This document shows positions 56,527 through 64,000 of a stretch of 64,000 nucleotides of DNA, piece by piece. The DNA is from Pseudanabaena galeata CCNP1313 (GTDB taxonomy: Bacteria > Cyanobacteriota > Cyanobacteriia > Pseudanabaenales > Pseudanabaenaceae). The notes beneath the pieces are model-generated. The model did no database searches. It was not told the DNA's origin and saw only the letters and a list, made by a program, of their open reading frames with translations. The translations under genes and the position numbers were made by a program. The stretch lies in contig NZ_CP112874.1 of NCBI RefSeq assembly GCF_029910235.1, positions 3,667,001-3,731,000 of the forward strand, given 5' to 3'. How positions within the stretch are numbered: position 1 is the first letter of the stretch; the number at the start of each line of letters is the position of its first letter.

Positions 56527-57849
56527 ATGGAAATTTTTTGGTTGCTTGTCGGAATTGCCATTGGCGCGATCGCCACTAGTGCTTGCTGGTTTAGTTGGAA
56601 CTATGCCAAGCAAAGACGCGATCGCCGATTTCGTAAGCGATCGCGTCATGTGTTTAAAGCAAAATCAATCCACAGTCTCAAATCTTGGGCGCAGAAAGTT
56701 CAACAAAATATACGCCAAGAAGTTACAGAATCCATAGACGACAGTGGAGAGCGTTTACTGTGGGGAAAAATAGTTGAGCTGTCTCCCATTGGTTATATCC
56801 AAGTTGATCAAGATAATCGTTTAGCCGTATGTAATCTAAAAGCCGCAACCATGATGGGGATCGCTAACCATCAACAGGGATTAATCCGCAAGCCATTTTT
56901 ACTGCAACTAATTCGTTCCTACGAGCTTGATTATTTAGTCGAACAAACGCGATCGCGTAAGCAAGGCTCACAAGTGGATTGGGTTTTTCATCCCGCAATT
57001 CCTGATCCTGTCGATCCTGTGCCACAGATCGGTAGACCGATTAGAGCCTATAGTATTTACCTAGGGCGGGGGCGGATTGGCATTTTTTTAGTAGATCGCC
57101 AAGAGGCGGTAACGATCACCCAGCAACGCGATCGCTGGACATCAGACATTGCCCATGAGTTGAAAACGCCACTAACCTCGATCCGTCTGGTTGCGGAAAC
57201 GCTCGAACCCCGCGTTGATCCTGCGGCAAGAATATGGGTAGAACGCCTACTCGGTGAAATAGAACGGATTACCAAACTTGTCCAAGACTTGCTGGAGTTA
57301 GGTCAGATGGATGTGGGCATAGAGTCTGTGCTGCACCTAAGTGAAGTAAATGTTGCGTCAATAGTGCGATCGGTTGAGGCAACCCTTGAGCCATTAGCCA
57401 ATCGTAAACAGGTCAAGCTTAAATATAACGGTGATGAACAATTAATTTGGCTACTCGATGAGTCACGCATTTATCGGCTTTTGCTTAACTTGTTAGACAA
57501 TAGTATTAAGCACAGTCCATCACTTCAGTCGATTACAATCAAAACCAGCGTGGTAGACTCAAATTTACAAATAGAAACAATTGATGCTGGAGAAGGGTTT
57601 CCCGAAGAATCTTTACCGCATATTTTTGATCGCTTTTATCAAATCGATCCGTCTCGGACAAGATCGGGACTTGATCGTGGTGGTAGCGGATTAGGATTAG
57701 CGATCGCCCGTCAGATCGTCACACTTCATAAAGGAGCGATCGCAGCCAGAAATCATCCTGAAACTGGCGGAGCATGGATTACGATTACGTTACCATATCC
57801 AAATCCTGCAACCGAAAAATTGCAAGGCTCTGAGCAACTTCTTAACTAA
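56527..57849 (+). CDS. sphS: SphS-like sensor histidine kinase
   Basis: 440 residues from ATG 56527. One N-terminal membrane helix (IFWLLVGIAIGAIATSACWF), a basic linker, a PAS-like region about 85-190, then HisKA with H-box SDIAHELKTPLTSIRLV and HATPase with N-box LLNLLDNSIKHSP, G1 DAGEGFP and G2 GGSGLGLAIARQ. Layout and single anchor match SphS, the phosphate-starvation sensor of cyanobacteria (PhoR class). The response regulator is not adjacent. A 14-bp duplication just upstream creates a four-codon upstream ORF whose stop overlaps the start (TAATG). The pentapeptide gene follows 3 bp after the stop. Confidence 0.82.
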   Translation: MEIFWLLVGIAIGAIATSACWFSWNYAKQRRDRRFRKRSRHVFKAKSIHSLKSWAQKVQQNIRQEVTESIDDSGERLLWGKIVELSPIGYIQVDQDNRLAVCNLKAATMMGIANHQQGLIRKPFLLQLIRSYELDYLVEQTRSRKQGSQVDWVFHPAIPDPVDPVPQIGRPIRAYSIYLGRGRIGIFLVDRQEAVTITQQRDRWTSDIAHELKTPLTSIRLVAETLEPRVDPAARIWVERLLGEIERITKLVQDLLELGQMDVGIESVLHLSEVNVASIVRSVEATLEPLANRKQVKLKYNGDEQLIWLLDESRIYRLLLNLLDNSIKHSPSLQSITIKTSVVDSNLQIETIDAGEGFPEESLPHIFDRFYQIDPSRTRSGLDRGGSGLGLAIARQIVTLHKGAIAARNHPETGGAWITITLPYPNPATEKLQGSEQLLN

Positions 57850-57852
57850 ATC

Positions 57853-58845
57853 ATGAGCGCAGAAAAACTCCTGAAAGACTATGCTGCTGGTCGGCGTGAC
57901 TTTGCTAGCTTAAATCTAGCTAATGCCAATTTGTTTAATAGCGATTTGATCGGCGTGAACTTGACCAAAGCTGACCTGCGGCGGACTAACTTTGTCTTTG
58001 CTTATCTCAACAAAGTCACCTTTAATCATGCCAATTTATCAGGTGCAAAACTTGGTGGAGCAACCCTGAACCAAGCGATCATGATGAGCGCAAACCTGAG
58101 TGAGGCGGACTTGCATGGAGCCATGTTGCAGAGGGTAAATCTGTTTGGCTCAAATCTTTCTCTAGCCAATTTAATGGATGCCAACCTGACGGAGGCAGAT
58201 TTACGCAGTGTCAATCTCCGTGGCGCAAATTTACGTTGTGCGATTTTGAGTGCTACGCTCATGCGAGAGGAGCGCGGCTATCCACCCACAACCATGAGTG
58301 GGGCAAATTTACGTAAAGCTGATTTGCGCGGCTCAAATTTGAGTGGTGCTGATCTTACAGGAGTCGATCTTTCTGGCGCAAATCTAAGTGACGCGACCCT
58401 CTCAAGGGTGAACTTACAGGGAGCCAATCTGAGCGGTGCGATCGCGATCGGGGCAATTTTTACTGAGGCAAATCTGAGTAATGTTAATCTCACAGAAGCT
58501 AATCTCAAAGGGGCAAACCTAACTAAGGCTGATCTCAAAAATGCCAATTTGCGACTTGCCAACTTATTTGGAGCGAATCTAACTAAAGCGAATATGACTA
58601 TGACAACTTTAAGTAACGCAGGCTTAATTCAAGCCATACTTAATGGCAGTGATTTATCGCGATCGCTGCTAGATAAAGCAAATCTGAGTCAAGCTAGTCT
58701 AGTTGATGCTTATTTAGTCAGAGCCAATCTGGATGGAGCCGATTTTAGTGATGCGGTGTTATCCAGAGCCGAGATGAGTGGAGCCAGCACTATTGGCACA
58801 ATTTTTAGTGGGGCAACTATGCCTGATGGCAAATATCACTCGTAA
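57853..58845 (+). CDS. Pentapeptide-repeat protein
   Basis: 330 residues, nearly all A(D/N)LxX repeats (about 55 coils) that fold as a right-handed beta helix, e.g. ANLSGADLTGVDLSGANLSD. No other domain. Its ATG is 3 bp from the kinase stop, so the two are probably cotranscribed; roles of these proteins are mostly unknown. The stop codon is inside the palindrome 58842-58900. Confidence 0.88.
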   Translation: MSAEKLLKDYAAGRRDFASLNLANANLFNSDLIGVNLTKADLRRTNFVFAYLNKVTFNHANLSGAKLGGATLNQAIMMSANLSEADLHGAMLQRVNLFGSNLSLANLMDANLTEADLRSVNLRGANLRCAILSATLMREERGYPPTTMSGANLRKADLRGSNLSGADLTGVDLSGANLSDATLSRVNLQGANLSGAIAIGAIFTEANLSNVNLTEANLKGANLTKADLKNANLRLANLFGANLTKANMTMTTLSNAGLIQAILNGSDLSRSLLDKANLSQASLVDAYLVRANLDGADFSDAVLSRAEMSGASTIGTIFSGATMPDGKYHS

Positions 58846-58900
58846 ACTCAAGAAGCATGTTCAGCCCGTTACGCGGGCTGAACATGCTTCTTGAGTTTAC
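58842..58900 (+). terminator. Palindrome containing the pentapeptide gene stop codon
   Basis: Perfect 27-nt arms 58842-58868 and 58874-58900 starting GTAAACTCAAGAAGC with the stop TAA at 58843-58845; loop TTACG. Confidence 0.75.
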
Positions 58901-58911
58901 TTACTGCCTTA

Positions 58912-58949
58912 ACGTGAGTTCGATATAGCCATTTGCGTCGAACTCACGT
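58912..58949. repeat. Minimal palD derivative
   Basis: 38 bp: perfect 12-bp ends ACGTGAGTTCGA and TCGAACTCACGT around TATAGCCATTTGCG, a segment found in the full palD copies. It looks like an internal deletion product. Confidence 0.7.
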
Positions 58950-58973
58950 TAACTAAAACCAAAGTAAGGATTT

Positions 58974-59061
58974 TATAGCGATGCAAGATTTAGCTAGGGC
59001 AAATCAAAACCCAAAATACAAGTAGCGGCGCTTTGCGCCGCTACTTGTATTTTGGGTTTTG
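58974..59061. repeat. palB palindrome with flank
   Basis: Left flank TATAGCGATGCAAGATTTAG resembles the palB flank at 59919. Palindrome 59005-59061 has perfect 27-nt arms, loop TTT, outer CAAAACCCAAAA, inner GTAGCGGCGC. Confidence 0.75.
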
Positions 59062-59132
59062 CGATTAATCTTGACTTAGACTGCCTTCATCAATCAATAT
59101 GACAACTGAGCATTGCAGCGCCTAACAAAAAT

Positions 59133-59843
59133 ATGGAAGATTTAAATCTTCTAGAGGAAGTTATAGATAGCTTGGAGCAAGACAGCAATGTACTTCGCAT
59201 CAAACGACTGATCCTCTTTACCTGTCATGATTCTTGGTCAAATGATGTCAACGAAGTTAAAACGTTGCAGATACGCCATCTTGTCCGCGACTTAATGATC
59301 ATGTTTCCCGATCTCAATACACTCAAACACAAGTTAAACAGTCAAGTTAAGCAACTTAGCAAACAGTCTGACTACCTGCTTGCTGCGGATAACATTATTG
59401 ATAGTCTTGGGTTTCTTTATACTTTGCGCGATGAAGGAAAGCTACCCCATAGCTTTTTAGATGGAGATAATCCAAAGTCTTCTGCGCCTAGCAATGACGG
59501 ATATGAGAGAAACGAAAGTGATACGATTCCCCATAGACATAATCTTAAATATTTAACTAATCTATTTGATTTACGAGCTGATATTTCTCGAAACATCAGT
59601 CCTCTTCATGCCAAAATCCTGTTGTTTTCTAGTCTAAATTATCGTTTTAGTCCCCAAGAACGTGACTGGTCAGCACTTTATACCTATGACATTGATGATT
59701 TGATTCAGCTTATCTTTCAAACCTATGAAACTGTTGAATCTCTAGAAGCAAGGTTAACTGAAGTCAGCCTAACGCTAGATCAACCCGAAGATGCTAAACG
59801 TGCTTCAGCCGTAATTTTACAGGCTATACGACCTTTCTACTAA
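59133..59843 (+). CDS. Conserved protein of unknown function
   Basis: 236 residues, ATG at 59133, no signal peptide or membrane helix. Mostly helical (LNLLEEVIDSLEQDSNVLRI, LRDLMIMFPDLNTLKHKLN, VESLEARLTEVSLTL), no motif recognised. It stands alone among repeats. The stop codon lies inside the palindrome 59840-59882, which supports it as an expressed gene. Confidence 0.65.
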   Translation: MEDLNLLEEVIDSLEQDSNVLRIKRLILFTCHDSWSNDVNEVKTLQIRHLVRDLMIMFPDLNTLKHKLNSQVKQLSKQSDYLLAADNIIDSLGFLYTLRDEGKLPHSFLDGDNPKSSAPSNDGYERNESDTIPHRHNLKYLTNLFDLRADISRNISPLHAKILLFSSLNYRFSPQERDWSALYTYDIDDLIQLIFQTYETVESLEARLTEVSLTLDQPEDAKRASAVILQAIRPFY

Positions 59844-59882
59844 AGAGCAAAAGCCTTGCTAAGCAAGGCTTTTGCTCTTTAG
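59840..59882 (+). terminator. Palindrome containing the stop codon of the 236-residue protein
   Basis: Perfect 20-nt arms (CTAAAGAGCAAAAGCCTTGC), loop TAA; stop TAA at 59841-59843. T-rich right arm. Confidence 0.75.
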
Positions 59883-59918
59883 CAATGCAAGTTTTTCTTA
59901 AGACATAAAACCCAGATA

Positions 59919-60002
59919 TATAGCAATGTAAGTTTTGCTTAGGACATAAAACCAAAAAGATGGGTGGCGGCGCTTCGCGCCGCCACCCATCTTTTTGGTT
60001 TT
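59919..60002. repeat. palB palindrome with flank
   Basis: Flank TATAGCAATGTAAGTTTTGC then perfect 26-nt arms 59948-59973 and 59977-60002 with loop TTC. Inverted near-copy of 37562-37645. A partial flank copy (AGCAATGCAAGTTTTTCTTA) precedes it at 59881. Confidence 0.8.
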
Positions 60003-60049
60003 GATTTGTCCTATCTATCTCTTGCGTTGCTATAGCTGTCGCCATTTGT

Positions 60050-60102
60050 AAACCCAAGACGTGAGTAGCGGCGCAATGCGCCGCTACTCACGTCTTGGGT
60101 TT
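60050..60102. repeat. palB palindrome
   Basis: Perfect 25-nt arms (AAACCCAAGACGTGAGTAG outward), loop AAT, core CGGCGC. Confidence 0.75.
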
Positions 60103-60110
60103 GACAGATA

Positions 60111-60151
60111 TAAATAGCGGCGGCGGCGCAATGCGCCGCCGCCGCTATTTA
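60111..60151. repeat. GC-rich palindrome
   Basis: Perfect 19-nt arms (TAAATAGCGGCGGCGGCGC), loop AAT. Its right end overlaps the TATTTA duplication of the next element. Confidence 0.75.
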
Positions 60152-60304
60152 ACGTGAGTTCGAGATAAGCTACAAAATTTTAAAAGCCAAAACAGTAAAA
60201 GCCTCGCTTCGCGAAGCTTTTACTGTTTTGGCTCCTAGAGAGGGTTCGCGCTGCAAACCCTCTCTAGGAGCTAGTTTGAAATTAACCCGAACTGAGGTTA
60301 TTTA
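60146..60304. mobile_element. palD-type element carrying different hairpins
   Basis: Element about 60152-60298 with left end ACGTGAGTTCGA and right end CCGAACTGAGGT, flanked by TATTTA (60146-60151 and 60299-60304). Inside are hairpins 60185-60233 (23-nt arms, loop TTC, one mismatch) and 60231-60271 (16-nt arms), unrelated to those of other palD copies. Confidence 0.65.
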
Positions 60305-60321
60305 TCTGGGTTTGGTTTTTA

Positions 60322-60354
60322 AAAACACAAAAGAGCTACGCTCTTTTGTGTTTT
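60322..60354. repeat. Palindrome
   Basis: Perfect 15-nt arms AAAACACAAAAGAGC, loop TAC. Confidence 0.7.
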
Positions 60355-60361
60355 GGTATAG

Positions 60362-60405
60362 AAGTACAAAATGTCTGAGTCATATGACTTAGACATTTTG
60401 TACTT
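60362..60405. repeat. Loopless palindrome at the transporter start
   Basis: 22-nt arms centred on CATATG with one mismatch (AAGTACAAAATGTCT outward). Contains an in-frame ATG (60371) of the downstream gene. Confidence 0.65.
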
Positions 60406-60433
60406 TAGTATGACTGTTAAACTTCGAGGCACA

Positions 60434-61324
60434 ATGACTAGTCCGCAAAATGAAGAAGTAAGTATGGGACTTGTTTATGGGTTTCTTGGAGTAGTAATTT
60501 TTAGCGTCACTTTGCCTGCAACCCGTATTGCTTTGACTGCTTTCGATCCCGTATTTGTGGGGCTAGGTCGGGCGGTAATTGCCTCTGGCTTGTCATTGAT
60601 TTTATTAATTGCCACTAAGCAATCGATTCCATCTTGGCGGTTTCTTCCCAACTTTGCTATGGTCATAATTGGGGCTGTGATTGGCTTCCCGTTATTATCT
60701 ACGCTAGCAATGCGTGACGCTTCTGCATCCTATGGAGCCGTCATCATTGGTTTATTACCATTAGCAACGGCTCTGTTTGGAGTTTTGCGAGCAGGTGAAC
60801 GACCATCATTAATATTTTGGATTTGCGCGATCGCGGGTAGTAGTTTAGTAGTTGGCTTTGCACTGATATCGGGAACGGGGAGTATGAGTTTTGCAGATTT
60901 GGCTTTACTAGGAGCAGTGGTCGCCGCGAGCTTAAGCTATACAGAGGGGACAATTTTGGCGCGTACTTTTGGTTCGTGGCAGGTGGTTTGTTGGGCTTTA
61001 GTACTGTCTTTCCCGATGATATTGCCGATTGTATTGCAACATTTGCCTCCTTCCTTCACAACTATTTCTAGCAATGCTTGGCTCAGCTTTTTGTATATCA
61101 GTTGCTTCAGTATGTTTTTAGGGTTTTTTGCTTGGTATCGGGGCTTGTTTTTGGGAGGCATAGCTCGGATTGGACAACTGCAACTTTTTCAGCCATTTCT
61201 GACAATTCTTGCCTCAGCGATATTGCTAGGAGAGCCAATGACTTTTACCACCTTGGGTTTTGCTTTCGGCGTATTAGTATGTGTAGCTTTAGGCAGGAGT
61301 GCCCAATTTAAAGCTAATTCCTAA
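60434..61324 (+). CDS. EamA/DMT-family transporter
   Basis: 296 residues from ATG 60434, which has GAGG 5 nt upstream. In-frame ATGs at 60371 (inside a palindrome) and 60410 are alternatives. Ten hydrophobic helices in two EamA halves, e.g. MGLVYGFLGVVIFSVTLPAT, then LGEPMTFTTLGFAFGVLVCVAL at the end in pieces (LGEPMT, FAFGVLVC). Such proteins export or import small metabolites; substrate unknown. Inner membrane. Confidence 0.85.
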   Translation: MTSPQNEEVSMGLVYGFLGVVIFSVTLPATRIALTAFDPVFVGLGRAVIASGLSLILLIATKQSIPSWRFLPNFAMVIIGAVIGFPLLSTLAMRDASASYGAVIIGLLPLATALFGVLRAGERPSLIFWICAIAGSSLVVGFALISGTGSMSFADLALLGAVVAASLSYTEGTILARTFGSWQVVCWALVLSFPMILPIVLQHLPPSFTTISSNAWLSFLYISCFSMFLGFFAWYRGLFLGGIARIGQLQLFQPFLTILASAILLGEPMTFTTLGFAFGVLVCVALGRSAQFKANS

Positions 61325-61354
61325 AATAAGGGCTTCGCCGTAACATAAGGAACA

Positions 61355-61466
61355 AATTTATGATGGCGCGGCAAAGCTGCGCCATCATAAATTAAGTGGC
61401 GGCGCGAAGCGCCGCCACTTATGGTTTAAATTTTTGAAAGCAAGCCTGCGGCTTGCTTTCAAAAAT
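61355..61466. repeat. Three hairpins behind the transporter gene
   Basis: 61355-61393 (18-nt arms, loop AAA, one mismatch), 61393-61421 (palB core, perfect 13-nt arms, loop GAA) and 61430-61466 (perfect 17-nt arms ATTTTTGAAAGCAAGCC, loop TGC). They occupy most of the 243-bp spacer. Confidence 0.7.
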
Positions 61467-61567
61467 CTGATTGTGAGCATTGCTATTTGTGATGCTGAAG
61501 ATTGGCTATTTTTACGTAAATCAAGATAAGCTTCTAAAAACATTAGTTTGCATTTTATAGAAAAGCA

Positions 61568-62908
61568 ATGGCAGCTACTTCTTCTCGACAGCCTAAAATT
61601 ATTGTGCTTGATGACGATCCAACAGGATCTCAAACTGTACATAGCTGCCTATTGTTGACTAAGTGGGATGTAGACACCCTAAGGATCGGACTTGCCGATG
61701 CTTCGCCGATTATGTTTGTGTTGACGAATACCCGATCGCTTACGCCTGAAGATGCAACCAGTGTGACTCGTGAAGTTTGTCGCAATCTCAAACCTGCGAT
61801 CGCCGCCGAAGGTATCCAAGAATTTATGATCGTTAGTCGGTCTGACTCGACGCTACGTGGACATTATCCCGTTGAGACAGATGCGATCGCTGAGGAGTTA
61901 GGTGATTTTGACGCGCATTTCCTTGTGCCAGCATTTTTTGAAGGGGGACGCTTTACTAAGTCGAGTGTGCATTATTTAGTAGTTAATGGCGTGCCAACTC
62001 CAGTCCATGAAACCGAATTTGCTAAGGATTCAGTTTTTGGCTATACCCACAGCTATTTGCCTGATTATGTCGAAGAAAAAACGAAAGGGAGAATCCTTGC
62101 TGAAAATGTACAGCGTTTTTTATTAGGCGATATTCGGGCGGGAGTGCGTCAGCGCTTAGCAAGAATGCATGACAATCAATGTGGTGTGGTCGATGCGGAA
62201 AACCAAGCCGATCTCAATCAGTTTGCCTCTGATATTTTGGCAGTTGCTTCCACGGGCAAAAGATTTTTATTCCGTAGTGCTGCTAGTTTGCTGACTGCCC
62301 TTGCTAAGCTCCCACCCCAACCGATCGCCGCAGAGGACATGTCGAAATATATGCGATCGCACAAAGCAGGGGTCGCGATCGTTGGTTCTCATGTCAAAAA
62401 AACCACTGAGCAACTAGAACACCTACTCAAAGCACCTAATACTTGCCCCGTAGAAATCGATGTTTCTCGCCTTTTAGGTGAGACCGAAGCTCAATCAGCA
62501 ATTCTTAAACAGGAAGCTCTAGCACAGGTGTATCAAGCCCACGGGTTAGGTCAAACCGCCGTAGTGTTTACCAGTCGCAAAGAACTGGAATTTGCGGATA
62601 TCTCCACGCGCCTTGCCTTTGGACAGGCTGTGTCAGCACTATTAATGGCGATCGTGCAGGAATTACCCACAGATATTGGTTTTTTAATTAGTAAAGGTGG
62701 TATTACTTCCAACGATGTTTTAAGCACAGGTTTAAAGTTGCCTACAGCTAGACTGCTAGGACAAGTTCTCGCTGGTTGCTCCGTCGTGCGTACCCCCGAA
62801 GATCATCCCCGTTTCCCCGATTTACCCGTTGTCCTTTTCCCCGGTAATGTCGGTGAAGCAGATGCTTTGGCAACTGTATATACAAGACTGGCGATCGGTA
62901 TCGAATAA
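61568..62908 (+). CDS. Four-carbon acid sugar kinase family protein (OtnK/DUF1537-like)
   Basis: 446 residues. The N-terminal domain opens with KIIVLDDDPTGSQTVHSC and SRSDSTLRGHYPVETDAI, the sugar-acid-binding signature. The C-terminal nucleotide-binding domain has FLISKGGITSNDVLSTGL and FPGNVGEADAL. Characterised members phosphorylate D-threonate, D-erythronate or related four-carbon acids. No partner dehydrogenase, isomerase or aldolase gene is adjacent, so the substrate cannot be named. Confidence 0.88.
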   Translation: MAATSSRQPKIIVLDDDPTGSQTVHSCLLLTKWDVDTLRIGLADASPIMFVLTNTRSLTPEDATSVTREVCRNLKPAIAAEGIQEFMIVSRSDSTLRGHYPVETDAIAEELGDFDAHFLVPAFFEGGRFTKSSVHYLVVNGVPTPVHETEFAKDSVFGYTHSYLPDYVEEKTKGRILAENVQRFLLGDIRAGVRQRLARMHDNQCGVVDAENQADLNQFASDILAVASTGKRFLFRSAASLLTALAKLPPQPIAAEDMSKYMRSHKAGVAIVGSHVKKTTEQLEHLLKAPNTCPVEIDVSRLLGETEAQSAILKQEALAQVYQAHGLGQTAVVFTSRKELEFADISTRLAFGQAVSALLMAIVQELPTDIGFLISKGGITSNDVLSTGLKLPTARLLGQVLAGCSVVRTPEDHPRFPDLPVVLFPGNVGEADALATVYTRLAIGIE

Positions 62909-62910
62909 AG

Positions 62911-62953
62911 ACCGTTTTTTATGAAACGGCTACGCCGTTTCATAAAAAACGGT
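62911..62953. terminator. Terminator palindrome of the sugar-acid kinase gene
   Basis: Perfect 20-nt arms ACCGTTTTTTATGAAACGGC, loop TAC; starts 2 bp after the stop and lies before the convergent pentapeptide gene stop. Confidence 0.75.
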
Positions 62954-62977
62954 TTGTACGCCTGAACTGTCGTTAAC

Positions 62978-63565
62978 CTAATAGCTAGAGTTATTTAGAG
63001 TTGTGCCATCTAGCAGGGCATATTCAAAGTTACTTTTGAGAAGATTGGCATTGTCTAAATTTGCCTCGGTCAGATTGGTATGTTTGAGATTGGCATAACT
63101 CAGATTACAGCCAAAGCAATTTGCCCCCGTCAAGTCTGCGCCTTCAAGATCTGCAAATTCTAGGCGAGCATTACTTAGATTCGCCCCTCGTAAATTGGCG
63201 TTTTGGAGAATTGCACCTCTCAGAATTGCCCCACTCAGATCTGCTCCCCCCAGATTTGCTCCTTTTAAATTAGCATTGCTCAAATCGGTATTAGTCAAAT
63301 TTGTAAAACTAAGGGTCGATCGCTCTAGATTTGCGCCCCGCAGGTCAGACTCACTCAAGTCAGTTAGGTCAAGATCGGCATTTCGTAAATCTGAGCTAGT
63401 CAGATTAATGGCTGATAGCTTACAGCAAGACAATTTCAGCCCCGAAAAATTTTCTGAATCAAAATCTTTGCGCCCCAGCTCATACATTTTTTTGAGAGCC
63501 ATTCCCATTGCAAGGGCATTAGTTGTAGGAGAGTGATGAAGGTTAGGGTTTTGAGTGGACATCAT
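62978..63565 (-). CDS. Pentapeptide-repeat protein
   Basis: 195 residues. N-terminal 40 residues are non-repetitive (NALAMGMALKKMYELGRKD), then about 28 A(D/N)LxX coils including NLSGAILRGAILQNANLRGA in part. Ends with a short non-repeat LDGTTLNNSSY. Two adjacent ATGs (63565, 63562). Function unknown. Confidence 0.85.
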   Translation of the reverse strand: MMSTQNPNLHHSPTTNALAMGMALKKMYELGRKDFDSENFSGLKLSCCKLSAINLTSSDLRNADLDLTDLSESDLRGANLERSTLSFTNLTNTDLSNANLKGANLGGADLSGAILRGAILQNANLRGANLSNARLEFADLEGADLTGANCFGCNLSYANLKHTNLTEANLDNANLLKSNFEYALLDGTTLNNSSY

Positions 63566-63943
63566 GACGATCGCTCTCTAGCTTAGACACCTAGCTGTTT
63601 TTAGCTATTGGCTTAAATATAAGGCGATCGCCATTGATTCCACTTCACCCTAATGGATTGCATAGATGCTCACTACTATTAAGTAGCTTTCTAAAAATAA
63701 AGAAGGGATGCAAAGCATCCCTTCTTTATTTTTAGGTTCGATATCTTAACAAGAATAGGAATTTCTGTAAGGATGAAGTTTTTTAAAAAAGAAATTTAAT
63801 TTAATTTAATTTTTTATAATAAACTCAGGTTGTATTGCTTAAGGGATAAAGATCACAGATTATTTAGAATTAAGGTAGAATAATAGTAATCAGCAGAATT
63901 AAATATTGCTGATTCTCGCTTGTTATCGGCACTGGAGCAAATA
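63566..63943. other. Intergenic region before the right-edge gene
   Basis: Contains the perfect palindrome 63691-63735 (21-nt arms CTAAAAATAAAGAAGGGATGC, loop AAA) and an A+T-rich stretch 63780-63830. Promoters for the divergent flanking genes should lie here; nothing else is recognised. Confidence 0.55.
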
Positions 63944-64000
63944 ATGTCTAAAGAACAAAAGGGCAATAAAGAGGCTAAAAAGCCCAAGAAAGATCCTTCT
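63944..64000 (+). CDS. Start of a small lysine-rich protein (cut by window edge)
   Basis: ATG at 63944 with GGAG 7 nt upstream, open to the edge. It reads MSKEQKGNKEAKKPKKDPS, very basic. Short lysine-rich proteins starting this way are widespread and uncharacterised. Confidence 0.6.
   Translation, partial: MSKEQKGNKEAKKPKKDPS

Noticed and set aside
58026..58562. Minus-strand frames opposite the pentapeptide gene
   Set aside because: Shadow of a repetitive gene; the translation repeats with the pentapeptide period and resembles no protein.

Overview
The window reads as chromosomal DNA of a cyanobacterium. The octamer GCGATCGC (HIP1) is scattered everywhere, inside and between genes. Photosynthesis and tetrapyrrole genes are present: hemE, an AcsF-type Mg-protoporphyrin ester cyclase, chlP, petH and a cytM-like cytochrome. 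So are typically cyanobacterial families (DUF1822, DUF928, DUF1400 hydrolase, CHAT and CHASE2 proteins, pentapeptide-repeat proteins, SphS-type kinase, FurB/Zur). My best guess is a Pseudanabaena-like filamentous strain, from general impression only. One tRNA gene is seen; there are no rRNA genes, no CRISPR array and no complete transposase gene.

Layout. 1-6.6 kb: a truncated TPR protein, then hslO, mtnP, a small conserved protein, hemE, cytM-like and rph. 6.7-10.9 kb: a GspE/PilB ATPase, a secreted ricin-lectin/bulb-lectin/CHAP hydrolase with a small secreted neighbour, and a small membrane protein. 11.1-24.7 kb: a probable secretion/signalling island with a sigma-like regulator, DUF1822, CHAT-CHASE2 and DUF928-like genes, facing a 1768-residue haemagglutinin-type exoprotein ending in a CHAT protease domain and its TpsB/FhaC outer-membrane transporter. 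24.9-31.9 kb: a frameshifted Ser/Thr kinase with a membrane partner, tRNA-Lys, acsF, an alpha/beta hydrolase and chlP. 32.0-37.6 kb: an accessory stretch with a MITE, toxin-antitoxin remnants, a NACHT NTPase, a PIN-type toxin-antitoxin pair and small ORFs. 37.6-46.6 kb: dacB, gmk, remA-like, GNAT, zur, a GGDEF protein, DJ-1, a CHASE2-cyclase and DUF928. 46.6-52.2 kb: a tandemly duplicated Rpn-type nuclease gene and a frameshifted TPR-CHAT gene with ten near-identical repeats. 52.2-64.0 kb: Nudix, ilvB, petH, an SphS-like kinase, two pentapeptide proteins, an EamA transporter, a four-carbon-acid-sugar kinase, and a gene starting at the right edge.

The most unusual feature is a population of more than thirty long, mostly perfect palindromes in the spacers. 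Most have arms of 13-28 nt around a loop of exactly 3 nt, often with a GGCGGCGC-NNN-GCGCCGCC core. I sort them into provisional families: palA (ACAAAATGG core), palB (AAAACC(C)AAA outer arm, GGCGGCGC core), palC (ends TTACAGC/GCTGTAA) and palD (ends ACGTNAGTTCGA). Arms differ between copies but stay complementary. Several arms begin inside the stop codon or last codons of the neighbouring gene, and three palD copies are flanked by 6-7 bp A+T-rich direct repeats, so at least some are mobile. Two 164-165 bp MITEs of another kind (ends with TGTTACGTGGA, 6-bp target duplications) and three 65-bp AGATCCCCGACTTTTT repeats add to this. Family names pal A-D are mine and not from the literature.
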